A DNA stretch of 33,025 bases, from assembly GCA_005888395.1 (NCBI GenBank), contig VAXF01000002.1, positions 1 through 33,025 of the forward strand. The letters are read 5' to 3'. The notes beneath the pieces are model-generated. The model did no database searches. It was not told where the DNA came from and was given only the letters and a program-made list of their open reading frames with translations. Every line of letters begins with the position of its first letter. Position 1 is the first letter of the stretch. Positions 8,266 through 15,461 of the stretch are shown one piece after another. This DNA is from Actinomycetota bacterium. GTDB lineage: Bacteria; Actinomycetota; Acidimicrobiia; Acidimicrobiales; AC-25. A program made the translations under genes and the position numbers.

Positions 8266-9188
8266 GGTGTCACGCAGTCGAGCACGGTCTTGGCGAGGGC
8301 GGCGGCGGCCGCCGGATCGTGCATGACGGCCGGCGCGACCACGCAGCGCATGCCGGCATCCTCGATGGCACCGGCCAGCCTGGCGTCGGCCTCGTCGATC
8401 ACGAGGGTCGCGGCGAGGGACGCGTACAGCCGGGCGACGCCGACCACCGAGGTTTCGTGGCCCAGCTCGGTGAGCAGCCGGTCGGCCGGGCCCTTCAAGG
8501 CCACGCCGCCGACGATGGGGGAGACGGCCACGGTGTGGGACCGTCGGGCCTCGACCGCGTCGCGCAGGCCGGGCAGTGCGAGTAGCGGTGCGATCGAGAG
8601 CAGCGGGTTCGATGGGCACACCACGACGACGTCGGCGGTGCCGAGCGCGTCGACGACACCGGGTGCCGGCCGCGCCTGCTCCGCGCCGGCGAAGCGGATG
8701 CGCTCGACCGCGACCGAGTGACGCCGGCGCACAAAGTAGTCCTGGAAGCCGATCTCGGTCCCTTCGACGGTCACCCGCGTCTCGACGCGGTCGTCGGTCA
8801 TCGGCAGCAGCCGCACCTCGAGGCCCCAGCCGCGGGCGATCTCGGCGGTCACCGACGAGAGCGGCGCGCCCGCCGCCAGGCGCGTGGTTCGGTACAGATG
8901 GGTGGCCAGGTCACGGTCGCCGAGGCGGAACCACGTCTCGACGCCGAAGCGCTCGAGCGCGTCCATCACCGTCCAGGTCTCGCCCGCGAGGCCCCAGCCG
9001 GTCTCGTCGTTCACCGCCTCGGCGAGGGTGTAGGTGACCGTGTCGAGGTCGGGGCTCACGTGCAGCCCGTGGAGCACGACGTCGTCGCCCGTGTTGACCA
9101 CCGCGGTGACGTCGGCCGGCGCCACCACGCGGACGAGTCCTCGCAGGAGCCTGGCCGCGCCGACACCACCGGCCAGGGCGACGATCAC
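8262..9188 (-). CDS. cofD: 2-phospho-L-lactate/PEP transferase of F420 synthesis (CofD/FbiA)
   Basis: Transfers the phosphoenolpyruvate- or phospholactate-derived moiety from its guanylylated form to the deazaflavin Fo. The 308-residue protein starts VIVALAGGVGAARLLRGL, the CofD nucleotide-binding signature, followed by NTGDDVVLHGLHVSPD and DTVTYTLA. WFRLGDRDLATHLYRT and the CPSNPLLSIAPLL segment are also typical. The GTG at 9188 was chosen because the signature begins immediately after it; the open frame further upstream is Arg-rich shadow sequence. The start overlaps the stop of the upstream membrane-protein gene by 4 bases, and its own stop overlaps cofE. All three are probably one transcript. 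Confidence 0.94.
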   Translation of the reverse strand: MIVALAGGVGAARLLRGLVRVVAPADVTAVVNTGDDVVLHGLHVSPDLDTVTYTLAEAVNDETGWGLAGETWTVMDALERFGVETWFRLGDRDLATHLYRTTRLAAGAPLSSVTAEIARGWGLEVRLLPMTDDRVETRVTVEGTEIGFQDYFVRRRHSVAVERIRFAGAEQARPAPGVVDALGTADVVVVCPSNPLLSIAPLLALPGLRDAVEARRSHTVAVSPIVGGVALKGPADRLLTELGHETSVVGVARLYASLAATLVIDEADARLAGAIEDAGMRCVVAPAVMHDPAAAAALAKTVLDCVTP

Positions 9189-10786
9189 GCGCGAGCAGCG
9201 TACCGGTGGAACCCGGCGTGCACCGCGGCCGCGACGACACACGACGCCCACGCTGCGCCCACGACCGCCAGCCACCGCCCCGGCGAGGGCACCGCGCTGA
9301 CCGAGACGGCGCGGGCCAGGAGCAGGTGCGTGTCCCTCGTGCCGTAGAAGCCGTGCGCGGCCCGTACGAACGACGCCAGCCCGAGCGTGGCGGCCACCAC
9401 CGTCGCTGTCGAGAGCACGAACCCGGCCGGTACGCGGCGCGGGCGGCGCACGCGGCGAGCGCGGCGAGCGATTGTGCCCGCGGCGCCGACCGCGCCGACG
9501 GCGAGCACGGGCAGCGACGGGTAGAGGTAACGGCCGAGCAGCCCGCGGACCTCGCCGTTGGTGCGGTACACGGTGAACGACGCGTGCAGCGCGCCCGCCG
9601 CCAGTGCCATCGGGAAGAGTGCGAGGAGCGCCAGTCGGACGTCAACGGGCGACGGACGCCCCCACCGTCGCGCCGCCAGCCAGCTCGCGAGCATCAGGAC
9701 GACCGCGACGTCGAGGCCGATTCGCCACGGGCGCGGCACCTCCACCGCGCTCTGCCCGTAGAGACCCCAGAAGCGGCCGACCAGGTCGACGAGATGGTGG
9801 ACGGTGTAGGACACGCGGCCGGTGTGGTTCCACGGTCCCGGCCGCACCCGCTGGAGGATCTCCGATCCGGGCTGGCTGAAGGCGTGGAACCGCACGAGGT
9901 CGCGGATCCACCACGCGCTGCCGATCAGCGTCGGGCCGGCGAAGGCGGCCAGGGCCCGCGGCCGCCGACTTGGGCCCGCCCGTGGAGGCGGGACGGGGGC
10001 GTGGGCGAGGGCGCGCGCCACGACGATCGCGACCAGCGCGGCGACGGCGGCGACGGCGACGAACTCCGACTTGACGAGGAGGCCGGCGCCGGTGGCGACT
10101 CCCAGAACGAGCGCGTTCTCGACGCTCGGCTCTCGCAGCGCGGCCGCGGCCGCCGCGATCGCGCCCGCGGCGAGAACGAGGGTGAGCGCGTCGTTGTTGA
10201 CGGCGGCGGCGTTGGCCGCGAGCGGAGCGAAACAGGCGACGAGGGTGGCCGCGGCGAGGGGCCGGCCGGTGGTGCCGGGCCAGACGCGCCGGCCGGTGAG
10301 GTACGTGAGCGGTACCACGGGTGCGACCAGGAGGACGCCGAGCAGGCGGAGCCCGAGCACCTCGGACGGGAACGAGAGCCGCCCGAGGGCCCGATCGGCC
10401 ACCCCCGCGAGCTCGTAGTACGTCGGCGGGTGCACGTAGTGGTAGTTCTGGCACGAGGTCCACGTGCTCGTGTGGCAGCCGGTGGCGTCGGCGTCCGCGT
10501 GGGGAAAGCCCTCGAAGCGCGGATAGGCAGGCCGCGGCCGCGGCGTCGCGGGCCAGGGGATCGGCCCGCCCTGGGGCAGCCCGACGAGCTCGACGGCCTG
10601 TTCCACCCCGCTTCGGATCCGCAGCCGGGGACCCGCGATCGCCGTCGGGTGGTCGGCGTAGTGCCGCACGAGGTCCACGTGGGGGGGCTCGTCGGGGGCC
10701 TGGAACAGCGGCGCGCCGACCGCGAACGCGCCGCCGGCCAGCGCAAAGGCGGCCGTCAGCAGCCATACGTGGCGCGTCGGGGACAC
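9185..10786 (-). CDS. DUF2142-like polytopic membrane protein (GT-C-like)
   Basis: Integral membrane protein of about 533 residues with roughly ten hydrophobic segments. After the first helix it has PLFQAPDEPPHVDLVRHY, then HPPTYYELAG and NNDALTLVLAAG, all hallmarks of the DUF2142 family, which resembles GT-C glycosyltransferases using polyprenyl-phosphate sugars. A long outside loop between helices 1 and 2 contains two Cys in GCHTSTWTSCQN. An ATG at 10804 is possible, but the GTG at 10786 has GGAGGAG 9 bases upstream, so I prefer the GTG. It is the first gene of the minus operon with cofD and cofE. Function in envelope glycosylation is inference; co-transcription with F420 genes has no obvious logic. 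Confidence 0.82.
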   Translation of the reverse strand: MSPTRHVWLLTAAFALAGGAFAVGAPLFQAPDEPPHVDLVRHYADHPTAIAGPRLRIRSGVEQAVELVGLPQGGPIPWPATPRPRPAYPRFEGFPHADADATGCHTSTWTSCQNYHYVHPPTYYELAGVADRALGRLSFPSEVLGLRLLGVLLVAPVVPLTYLTGRRVWPGTTGRPLAAATLVACFAPLAANAAAVNNDALTLVLAAGAIAAAAAALREPSVENALVLGVATGAGLLVKSEFVAVAAVAALVAIVVARALAHAPVPPPRAGPSRRPRALAAFAGPTLIGSAWWIRDLVRFHAFSQPGSEILQRVRPGPWNHTGRVSYTVHHLVDLVGRFWGLYGQSAVEVPRPWRIGLDVAVVLMLASWLAARRWGRPSPVDVRLALLALFPMALAAGALHASFTVYRTNGEVRGLLGRYLYPSLPVLAVGAVGAAGTIARRARRVRRPRRVPAGFVLSTATVVAATLGLASFVRAAHGFYGTRDTHLLLARAVSVSAVPSPGRWLAVVGAAWASCVVAAAVHAGFHRYAARA

Positions 10787-10795
10787 CGGTGGATT

Positions 10796-10802
10796 CTCCT
10801 CC
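10796..10802 (-). promoter_or_regulatory. Shine-Dalgarno GGAGGAG deciding the DUF2142 gene start
   Basis: GGAGGAG on the minus strand ends 9 bases before the GTG at 10786. The competing ATG at 10804 would begin just before this site, so the site favours the shorter protein. Confidence 0.6.
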
Positions 10803-11651
10803 ATGAGTAGCTTCGGCAGCGTGCCAGAGGGCTCTCTCTCAGGCCCGCCTCCCCGGGCGGACTCTGTCTCCGGCCCGCCTCCCCGGGCGGGCCATGCTCG
10901 CGCTGTCGAGCAGGATTACGACCGCCGCACCGCGGAGTGGCGCGAGATCTACGCCGGCGCGACGTTCCACGATCACCTGATCCGCCGCCGGCTCGAGCTG
11001 ACCCTCGATCTCGTCGACGGCGCACCGAGCGGCGCCGGTGGTGCGTCACTCGACGTCGGGTGCGGCGCGGGCCAGCTCGTGGTCGAGATGGCGCGCCGCG
11101 GGTACCGGGCCGCCGGCTGCGACATCTCGGCGGGCATGGTCGCCGAGACGCGCGGCCTGCTGGCCCGCGAGGGCCTGCCGGGCCGGGTGGAGCAGGCCGA
11201 CGTGGAACGGCTCGCGTACCCCGACGGCGAGTTCGCGTGGGTCACCGCGCTCGGTGTGATCGAGTACCTGGCGTCTCCGCCGCGGGGCCTGCACGAGCTG
11301 GTCCGCGTGCTGGCTCGCGGTGGCCACCTCGTCGTCACCGCGCCGAACCCGATGCGTCTCGCCTACCTCGCCGACCCGATCGGCGTGGTGCGCGGCCGGC
11401 TCGCGCCTCCCGCCCATGGGTACCGCCGCCATTACTGGACGCGGGGACAACTGCGACGGGCAGTGGGCGCCGCCGGGCTGGAGGTCTTGGCGTTGCAGGG
11501 CCACGGCCTCGGGCCGTTCACGATCGCGGGCTACCGGTTGATGGGCGACACGCGGTCGATCGCGCTCGGCGAGCGCCTCGAGCGGCACCTTCCGGCGTCG
11601 CTCGTCAACCTTCTCGGCTCGAACCTGATCGCGCTGGCGCGGAAGCCCTGA
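10803..11651 (+). CDS. SAM-dependent class I methyltransferase
   Basis: Cytoplasmic methyltransferase of 282 residues. The SAM-binding motif I is SLDVGCGAGQLVVEMARRG at about 80-98, followed by GCDISAGMV, ERLAYPDGEFAWVTALGVIEYL and HLVVTAPNP, the usual order for UbiE/Methyltransf_11 proteins. The C-terminal part carries RHYWTRGQLRRAVGAAGLEV. The substrate is unknown; its position among glycan genes suggests a sugar or a lipid carrier. The first 40 residues are unusual: a 30-bp tandem repeat encodes two copies of SGPPPRA. The ATG at 10803 has no good ribosome site, and a GTG at 10821 is an alternative. The 3' end overlaps the convergent flippase-like gene by 47 bases. Confidence 0.85.
   Translation: MSSFGSVPEGSLSGPPPRADSVSGPPPRAGHARAVEQDYDRRTAEWREIYAGATFHDHLIRRRLELTLDLVDGAPSGAGGASLDVGCGAGQLVVEMARRGYRAAGCDISAGMVAETRGLLAREGLPGRVEQADVERLAYPDGEFAWVTALGVIEYLASPPRGLHELVRVLARGGHLVVTAPNPMRLAYLADPIGVVRGRLAPPAHGYRRHYWTRGQLRRAVGAAGLEVLALQGHGLGPFTIAGYRLMGDTRSIALGERLERHLPASLVNLLGSNLIALARKP
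10831..10890 (+). repeat. Tandem 30-bp repeat with GC-rich inverted repeats, two copies
   Basis: Bases 10831-10860 and 10861-10890 match at 27 of 30 positions. Each copy contains CCCGCC-tcccc-GGGCGG, able to fold into a hairpin. The repeat is in frame with the methyltransferase and adds ten residues per copy, so it alters length but not frame. Confidence 0.85.
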
Positions 11652-12558
11652 TGCGTCGCGCCAGTGTCGACGCCACCGCGAGCCAGACCAGCTCGATGAC
11701 GAACTCGTAACCACGGAGCGCGACCGCGAGCGCGGCCGCGTTGCCCAGCCCGAACCGTGTGTGGAGCAGGGCCGCCATCACGCCCTCGCGCACGCCGAGC
11801 CCGCTCGGCGTCACCCCGACCATGCCGGCGATCTGGGCGAGGTTGTAACTCCCGGCGAGCAGCGCGACGGCGTGCCCGGTGTGGCCGAGCAGGGCGGCCG
11901 CGAACAGCACGAAGCCGATGCTTTTCACCACGGCGTTGCCGGCAAAGAGCAGCTCGGACTCGCGGAGCGGGCGCGTCCTCAGGCTGTGCGGGCCCAGCTT
12001 CGGCAGGCGCGGCACCAACCGACCTCCGACACGGAGCAGCGTGGGCAGCGCGACCAGCGGGACCGCGGCTCCAACGGCGAGTAGGACGCGCCACGGTGTC
12101 GGTACGACGGAGGACGGCAGGAGCACGCCGGCGGCCAGACCCGACCACGCGATCACCACGCCGAGCTCGACCAGCATCGTGGCCGCGGCGACCGATCGTG
12201 CCACGCCCTCGCGGGCGGCGAGCACGATCCGCGACGCGAACGCGGCAACGCCAGTCGGGATGTAGCGGCTGGCCTGGGACACGCACCAGATCCGGAGCGA
12301 CGGCGCCACGCCGACGTCGGACCCGTAGGCCGCGAGCAACGCGCGCCAGCCCAGGGGAAGGAACAGCCCGCCGAGGAGGGTGAACGGCACGGCCCCGGCG
12401 AGCCACAGCGGGCGCAGGTGGAGGTCGACGTGGCGCAGCGAGTGGGCGTTGTGCACGCCGACGCGGACGAGGACGGCGACGACGACCAGGACGAACAGGA
12501 CGCGCGCCGCATAACCCCAGCCGCTCGTCCGCTTGCCGACCCCCGGCGCCCGTGCCAC
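11605..12558 (-). CDS. LPG synthase TM-region / YbhN-family flippase-like membrane protein
   Basis: Polytopic membrane protein of about 317 residues with about eight hydrophobic segments, of the family related to the membrane half of lysylphosphatidylglycerol synthase (UPF0104/YbhN). Such proteins often sit beside glycosyltransferases and are suspected of moving lipid-linked substrates. Diagnostic parts are PLGWRALLAAYG, QASRYIPTGVAAF and, near the C-terminus, GVTPSGLGVREGVMAALL with YNLAQIAGMVG before it. The GTG at 12558 places the first helix about 15 residues in; the upstream frame overlaps the divergent genes and is rejected. The 3' end overlaps the convergent methyltransferase by 47 bases. 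Transported substrate is unknown. Confidence 0.85.
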   Translation of the reverse strand: MARAPGVGKRTSGWGYAARVLFVLVVVAVLVRVGVHNAHSLRHVDLHLRPLWLAGAVPFTLLGGLFLPLGWRALLAAYGSDVGVAPSLRIWCVSQASRYIPTGVAAFASRIVLAAREGVARSVAAATMLVELGVVIAWSGLAAGVLLPSSVVPTPWRVLLAVGAAVPLVALPTLLRVGGRLVPRLPKLGPHSLRTRPLRESELLFAGNAVVKSIGFVLFAAALLGHTGHAVALLAGSYNLAQIAGMVGVTPSGLGVREGVMAALLHTRFGLGNAAALAVALRGYEFVIELVWLAVASTLARRIRASAPARSGSSREG

Positions 12559-12582
12559 CCCGGGAGTCTTGCCTGCCCGAGA

Positions 12583-12590
12583 GGTAGGGT
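12583..12590 (+). promoter_or_regulatory. Candidate -10 box GGTAGGGT
   Basis: Same string as at 4832. Here it is 37 bases before the GTG at 12628, leaving room for a leader of about 30 bases that holds AGGGGGA at 12616-12622, 5 bases from the start codon. It lies between two divergent genes. Confidence 0.4.
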
Positions 12591-12627
12591 CGGGTACCGG
12601 ATTCCGGTTCGAGACAGGGGGACGCCA

Positions 12628-12849
12628 GTGGCGCTGGACGGGGTGGTCGACGAGCACTTCCTGATGCGGTACCGGACCTTGCTCGACGAGGAGGCGGCGG
12701 CCTTCGACGAGCTCGAGCATGCCTACGAGGACGGCGACCGCGGTCGTTTCGTCGTCGACCTCGAGACGTGGCAGGACGCAATCGGGCGCAAGCTCGCCTA
12801 CCTCCGGCGCAAAGGACTCGAGCCCCAGGCGGTGCCGGCGCTGGGCTGA
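12628..12849 (+). CDS. Small acidic protein, unknown function
   Basis: A 73-residue protein, mostly charged and predicted helical, with no Cys, signal peptide or membrane segment. It begins VALDGVVDEHFLMRY and contains EEAAAFDELEHAYEDG and a basic IGRKLAYLRRKG segment. I do not recognise a family. The GTG start is supported by AGGGGGA five bases upstream and a -10-like box at 12583; the longer open frame upstream lies antisense to the flippase-like gene. Its stop is one base before the GTG of the next GT4 gene, so the two are probably co-transcribed, and it might be an accessory or regulator of those enzymes, which is speculation. Confidence 0.7.
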   Translation: MALDGVVDEHFLMRYRTLLDEEAAAFDELEHAYEDGDRGRFVVDLETWQDAIGRKLAYLRRKGLEPQAVPALG

Positions 12850-12850
12850 G

Positions 12851-13975
12851 GTGGACGCGCCGCGGGTCCTCGTCTGCACCCAGGGCTTCCCTCGGCACCC
12901 CGACGACCACCACGCCGTCTTCGTCCTCGACCACGCGCGTGCGCTCGCGGCCGCGGGTGTCGCGGTGCGTGTGCTGTGCCCCAGCGGGCCCGGCCTGCCC
13001 CAGAACGACCGGTTCGGCGACGTCGACGTGGTGCGCTTTCGCTACGCGCCCAGCGCGCTCGAGCGGCTGGCCTACACCGGGGCGATGCACCGGCGGGCGC
13101 GAGGCCCGCACGGCCTGCTCGTACCGGCCCTGCTCGCCGGCTTCCGCCGCGCAGCCATCCGCGAGGGACGGGGCGCCGACGTCTTGCACGCGCATTGGTG
13201 GGCTCCCTCCGGGCTGGTCGCCGTCAGCGCGGCGCGGCGGCTCGGGCTGCCGTGTGTCGTCCACGTCCACGGCACCGACGCCGCGATCGCGCGCGGGCCG
13301 CTGCGTCCGCTGGCGGGGGCGGTGCTCCGGCGCGCCACCACGGTCCTCGCGGCGTCGAACCAGCTCGCCGGCTGGGTGCGCGACATCGCCGGCGTCGATG
13401 CGGTCGTGGCTCCGATGCCGCTCGGCGCCGACCGCGTCCCGGCACCGACGCTGCCGCCCGCCGGCGGGCCCGTGCTGGCCGTCGGCCGGTTGGTGCCCGA
13501 GAAGGGGTTCGACGTGCTCGTGCGGGCGGCCGCGCGCGCGGCGGTGCCGGTGGTGATCGTCGGCGACGGCGATCGCCGCGACGCGCTCGAAGCGCTCGCC
13601 GTGTCCACCGGCGCCCGCGTCGAGTTCACCGGCGCGCTGGCACCGGCGGAGCTGGCGGCGCGTTACCGGCAGGCCCGCGCCGTGGCCGTGCCCAGCCGGC
13701 GCGAAGGGTTCGGGATCGTGGCCGCCGAGGCGGCGGCGGCGGGTCGCGCCGTGATCGCGTCGGCGGTCGGCGGGCTTCCCGACATCGTGCGCCCCGGCGT
13801 CAACGGCGTGCTCGTCCCGCCGGGCGACGTCGACGCGCTGGCGCGGGCGCTCGCCGACCTCGACCTCTCGCTGGGCGGCGGCGGGCCGGCGTCGGTCGCG
13901 TGGCTGGCCCCCGAGGTGATCGCCGCTCGCAACATCGAGGTGTACGAGCAGGCGCGCCTACGCTCCGGCCGGTGA
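12851..13975 (+). CDS. GT4 glycosyltransferase
   Basis: GT-B fold family 4 glycosyltransferase of 374 residues. The N-terminal acceptor domain has CTQGFPRHPDDHHAVFVLDH and LHAHWWAPSGL. The C-terminal donor domain has VGRLVPEKGFDVLVRAA, then VPSRREGFGIVAAEAAAAG with the E-x7-E catalytic motif, and PGVNGVLVPPGD. It transfers a sugar from a nucleotide donor on the cytoplasmic side; donor and acceptor are unknown. The GTG at 12851 follows the preceding stop by one base. The stop TGA overlaps a GTG of the next gene. Length is normal for the family. Confidence 0.92.
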   Translation: MDAPRVLVCTQGFPRHPDDHHAVFVLDHARALAAAGVAVRVLCPSGPGLPQNDRFGDVDVVRFRYAPSALERLAYTGAMHRRARGPHGLLVPALLAGFRRAAIREGRGADVLHAHWWAPSGLVAVSAARRLGLPCVVHVHGTDAAIARGPLRPLAGAVLRRATTVLAASNQLAGWVRDIAGVDAVVAPMPLGADRVPAPTLPPAGGPVLAVGRLVPEKGFDVLVRAAARAAVPVVIVGDGDRRDALEALAVSTGARVEFTGALAPAELAARYRQARAVAVPSRREGFGIVAAEAAAAGRAVIASAVGGLPDIVRPGVNGVLVPPGDVDALARALADLDLSLGGGGPASVAWLAPEVIAARNIEVYEQARLRSGR

Positions 13976-15450
13976 GCGAGCCGAAGGCGAGCGAACCAGG
14001 AGACAGAGCCGAGTTCTCGCGGCCGCCATCGAAGATGGCGGCCAGTGAGCCCGGCAGGCGCACGCGCGTCCTGGTGGTCACCTACGACAAGATCGGGCCA
14101 CGGATGGCGGGCCCCGCAATCCGCTCCTACGAGCTGGCGCGTGCGCTCGCTCGCGAGCACGACGTCCTCCTCGCCTGCCGCCACGAGCCGGAGCGTGACG
14201 GCGACGGCTTCGAGGTGCGCGGCTATCTCAAGGACGAGGCCGTGCTGCGCAAGATGGTCGAGTGGTGCGACGTCGTGATCGCCTTCGGCTTCCTGCTCCT
14301 CGAGTGCCCCGACATCGTCGAGCTGGGCAAGGTGGTCATCGCCGACGTCTACGACCCCTTCACCCTCGAGGTGCTCGTGCAGCGTCGCGACGACCCGCTC
14401 GCGATCCAGTTGCGCGAGCACCGCGGCGCGCTGGCGGCGATGAACGAGCAGCTCCAGCTCGCCGACTACTTCCTCGTGGCTTCGGATCGCCAGCGCGATC
14501 TCGTCTTCGGGATGCTGGCGGCGCTCAACCGGCTGAACCCGCACACCTATCAGGACGATCCGGCCTTCGAGCGGCTCATCACCGTGGTGCCGTTCGGTCT
14601 CCCCTCGGAACCGCCCGCCGCCGCGGCGCCGGTGCTGCGGGGCGTGCACCCCGGCTTCGGGCCGGACGACCTCGTGCTGCTCTGGGCCGGCGGCATCTAC
14701 GAGTGGTTCGACCCGCTCTCGCTCATCGAAGGCATAGCCGCACTCGACGCGCCCGACGTCAAGGTGCTGTTCATGGGGATGGACCACCCCAATCCCGAGG
14801 TGCCCGAGATGCACATGGGCGCTCGGGCCGTCGATCTCGCCGAGCGTCTCGGGGTCAGGGACCGCTCGGTCTTCTTCAACGAGGGTTGGGTACCCTACGA
14901 CGACCGCGTGTCCTTCCTGCTCGAGGCCGACGTCGGCGTGTCGACCCACTACCGGCATGCCGAAACCATGTATGCCTTCCGCACCCGGATGCTCGACTAC
15001 ATCTGGGCCGGCCTCCCCATCCTCTGCACGGAGGGCGACACCCTGGCCGAGCTGGTCGAGGGCCGCGACCTCGGTGAGGTCGTGCCCGCCGAGGACCCGA
15101 GCGCGATCGCGCGCGCCGTCGAACGGCTTCTCGACCGCAGCCGGCGCGACGTCTGCGCCGCCCATCTGGCCGAGCTCGCCGGCGAGCTGACGTGGGAGAC
15201 GGTGGCGGCGCCGGTGGTCGAGTTCTGCCGCCACCCGCGGCACGCCGCCGACCGCGAGGGCGGCGCCATCCCGCGTACGCCGGTCGAGAGCCAGCTCCAC
15301 CACCTCTACGACGAGGCCCACGAGGAGATCCATCGTCTGCGGCGGGAGCGCGAGGGGCTGCTGCGGGAGATCGACGTGCTGAGCGCGTTCCGCGAGCGGG
15401 TGCAGGGCTCCCTGCCGTACCGCACGTTCCAGCGCATCCGCGGCGGCTGA
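13972..15450 (+). CDS. GT4-like glycosyltransferase with C-terminal coiled coil
   Basis: A GT-B type glycosyltransferase of 492 residues from GTG 13972, or 471 from ATG 14035. The N-terminal domain has YDKIGPRMAGPAIRSYELAR; the donor domain has LLWAGGIYEWFDPLSL, then VGVSTHYRHAETMYAFRTR and DYIWAGLPILCTEGDTLAEL. The last 55 residues (HHLYDEAHEEIHRLRRERE onward) are heptad-like and probably a coiled coil used for oligomerisation or membrane contact. The GTG overlaps the preceding stop (GTGA), which fits the local style, but the first 21 codons run through a strong hairpin and read as low-complexity sequence, so the ATG may be the true start. Donor is unknown. Confidence 0.86.
   Translation: MSEPKASEPGDRAEFSRPPSKMAASEPGRRTRVLVVTYDKIGPRMAGPAIRSYELARALAREHDVLLACRHEPERDGDGFEVRGYLKDEAVLRKMVEWCDVVIAFGFLLLECPDIVELGKVVIADVYDPFTLEVLVQRRDDPLAIQLREHRGALAAMNEQLQLADYFLVASDRQRDLVFGMLAALNRLNPHTYQDDPAFERLITVVPFGLPSEPPAAAAPVLRGVHPGFGPDDLVLLWAGGIYEWFDPLSLIEGIAALDAPDVKVLFMGMDHPNPEVPEMHMGARAVDLAERLGVRDRSVFFNEGWVPYDDRVSFLLEADVGVSTHYRHAETMYAFRTRMLDYIWAGLPILCTEGDTLAELVEGRDLGEVVPAEDPSAIARAVERLLDRSRRDVCAAHLAELAGELTWETVAAPVVEFCRHPRHAADREGGAIPRTPVESQLHHLYDEAHEEIHRLRREREGLLREIDVLSAFRERVQGSLPYRTFQRIRGG
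14021..14043. repeat. Perfect 10-bp inverted repeat with 3-base loop
   Basis: GGCCGCCATC at 14021-14030 and GATGGCGGCC at 14034-14043 are exact reverse complements around GAA. The hairpin contains the alternative ATG start of the GT4-like gene at 14035. No T-run follows, so it does not look like an intrinsic terminator. Confidence 0.8.
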
Positions 15451-15461
15451 GCCACCAGGGC

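Noticed and set aside
9206..10810. 534-codon plus-strand open frame opposite the DUF2142 gene
   Set aside because: Composition is Arg/Glu/Gly-rich low complexity, whereas the minus strand gives a clear membrane protein with family motifs.
11531..13270. 579-codon minus-strand open frame
   Set aside because: It crosses the flippase-like gene in another frame and lies antisense to the GT4 and small-protein genes. Composition is shadow-like.
13999..14008. GGAGACAGAG, also present in reverse at 10862-10871, as a shared element near both odd N-termini
   Set aside because: Ten bases shared twice in 33 kb is expected by chance, and the flanks do not match well.
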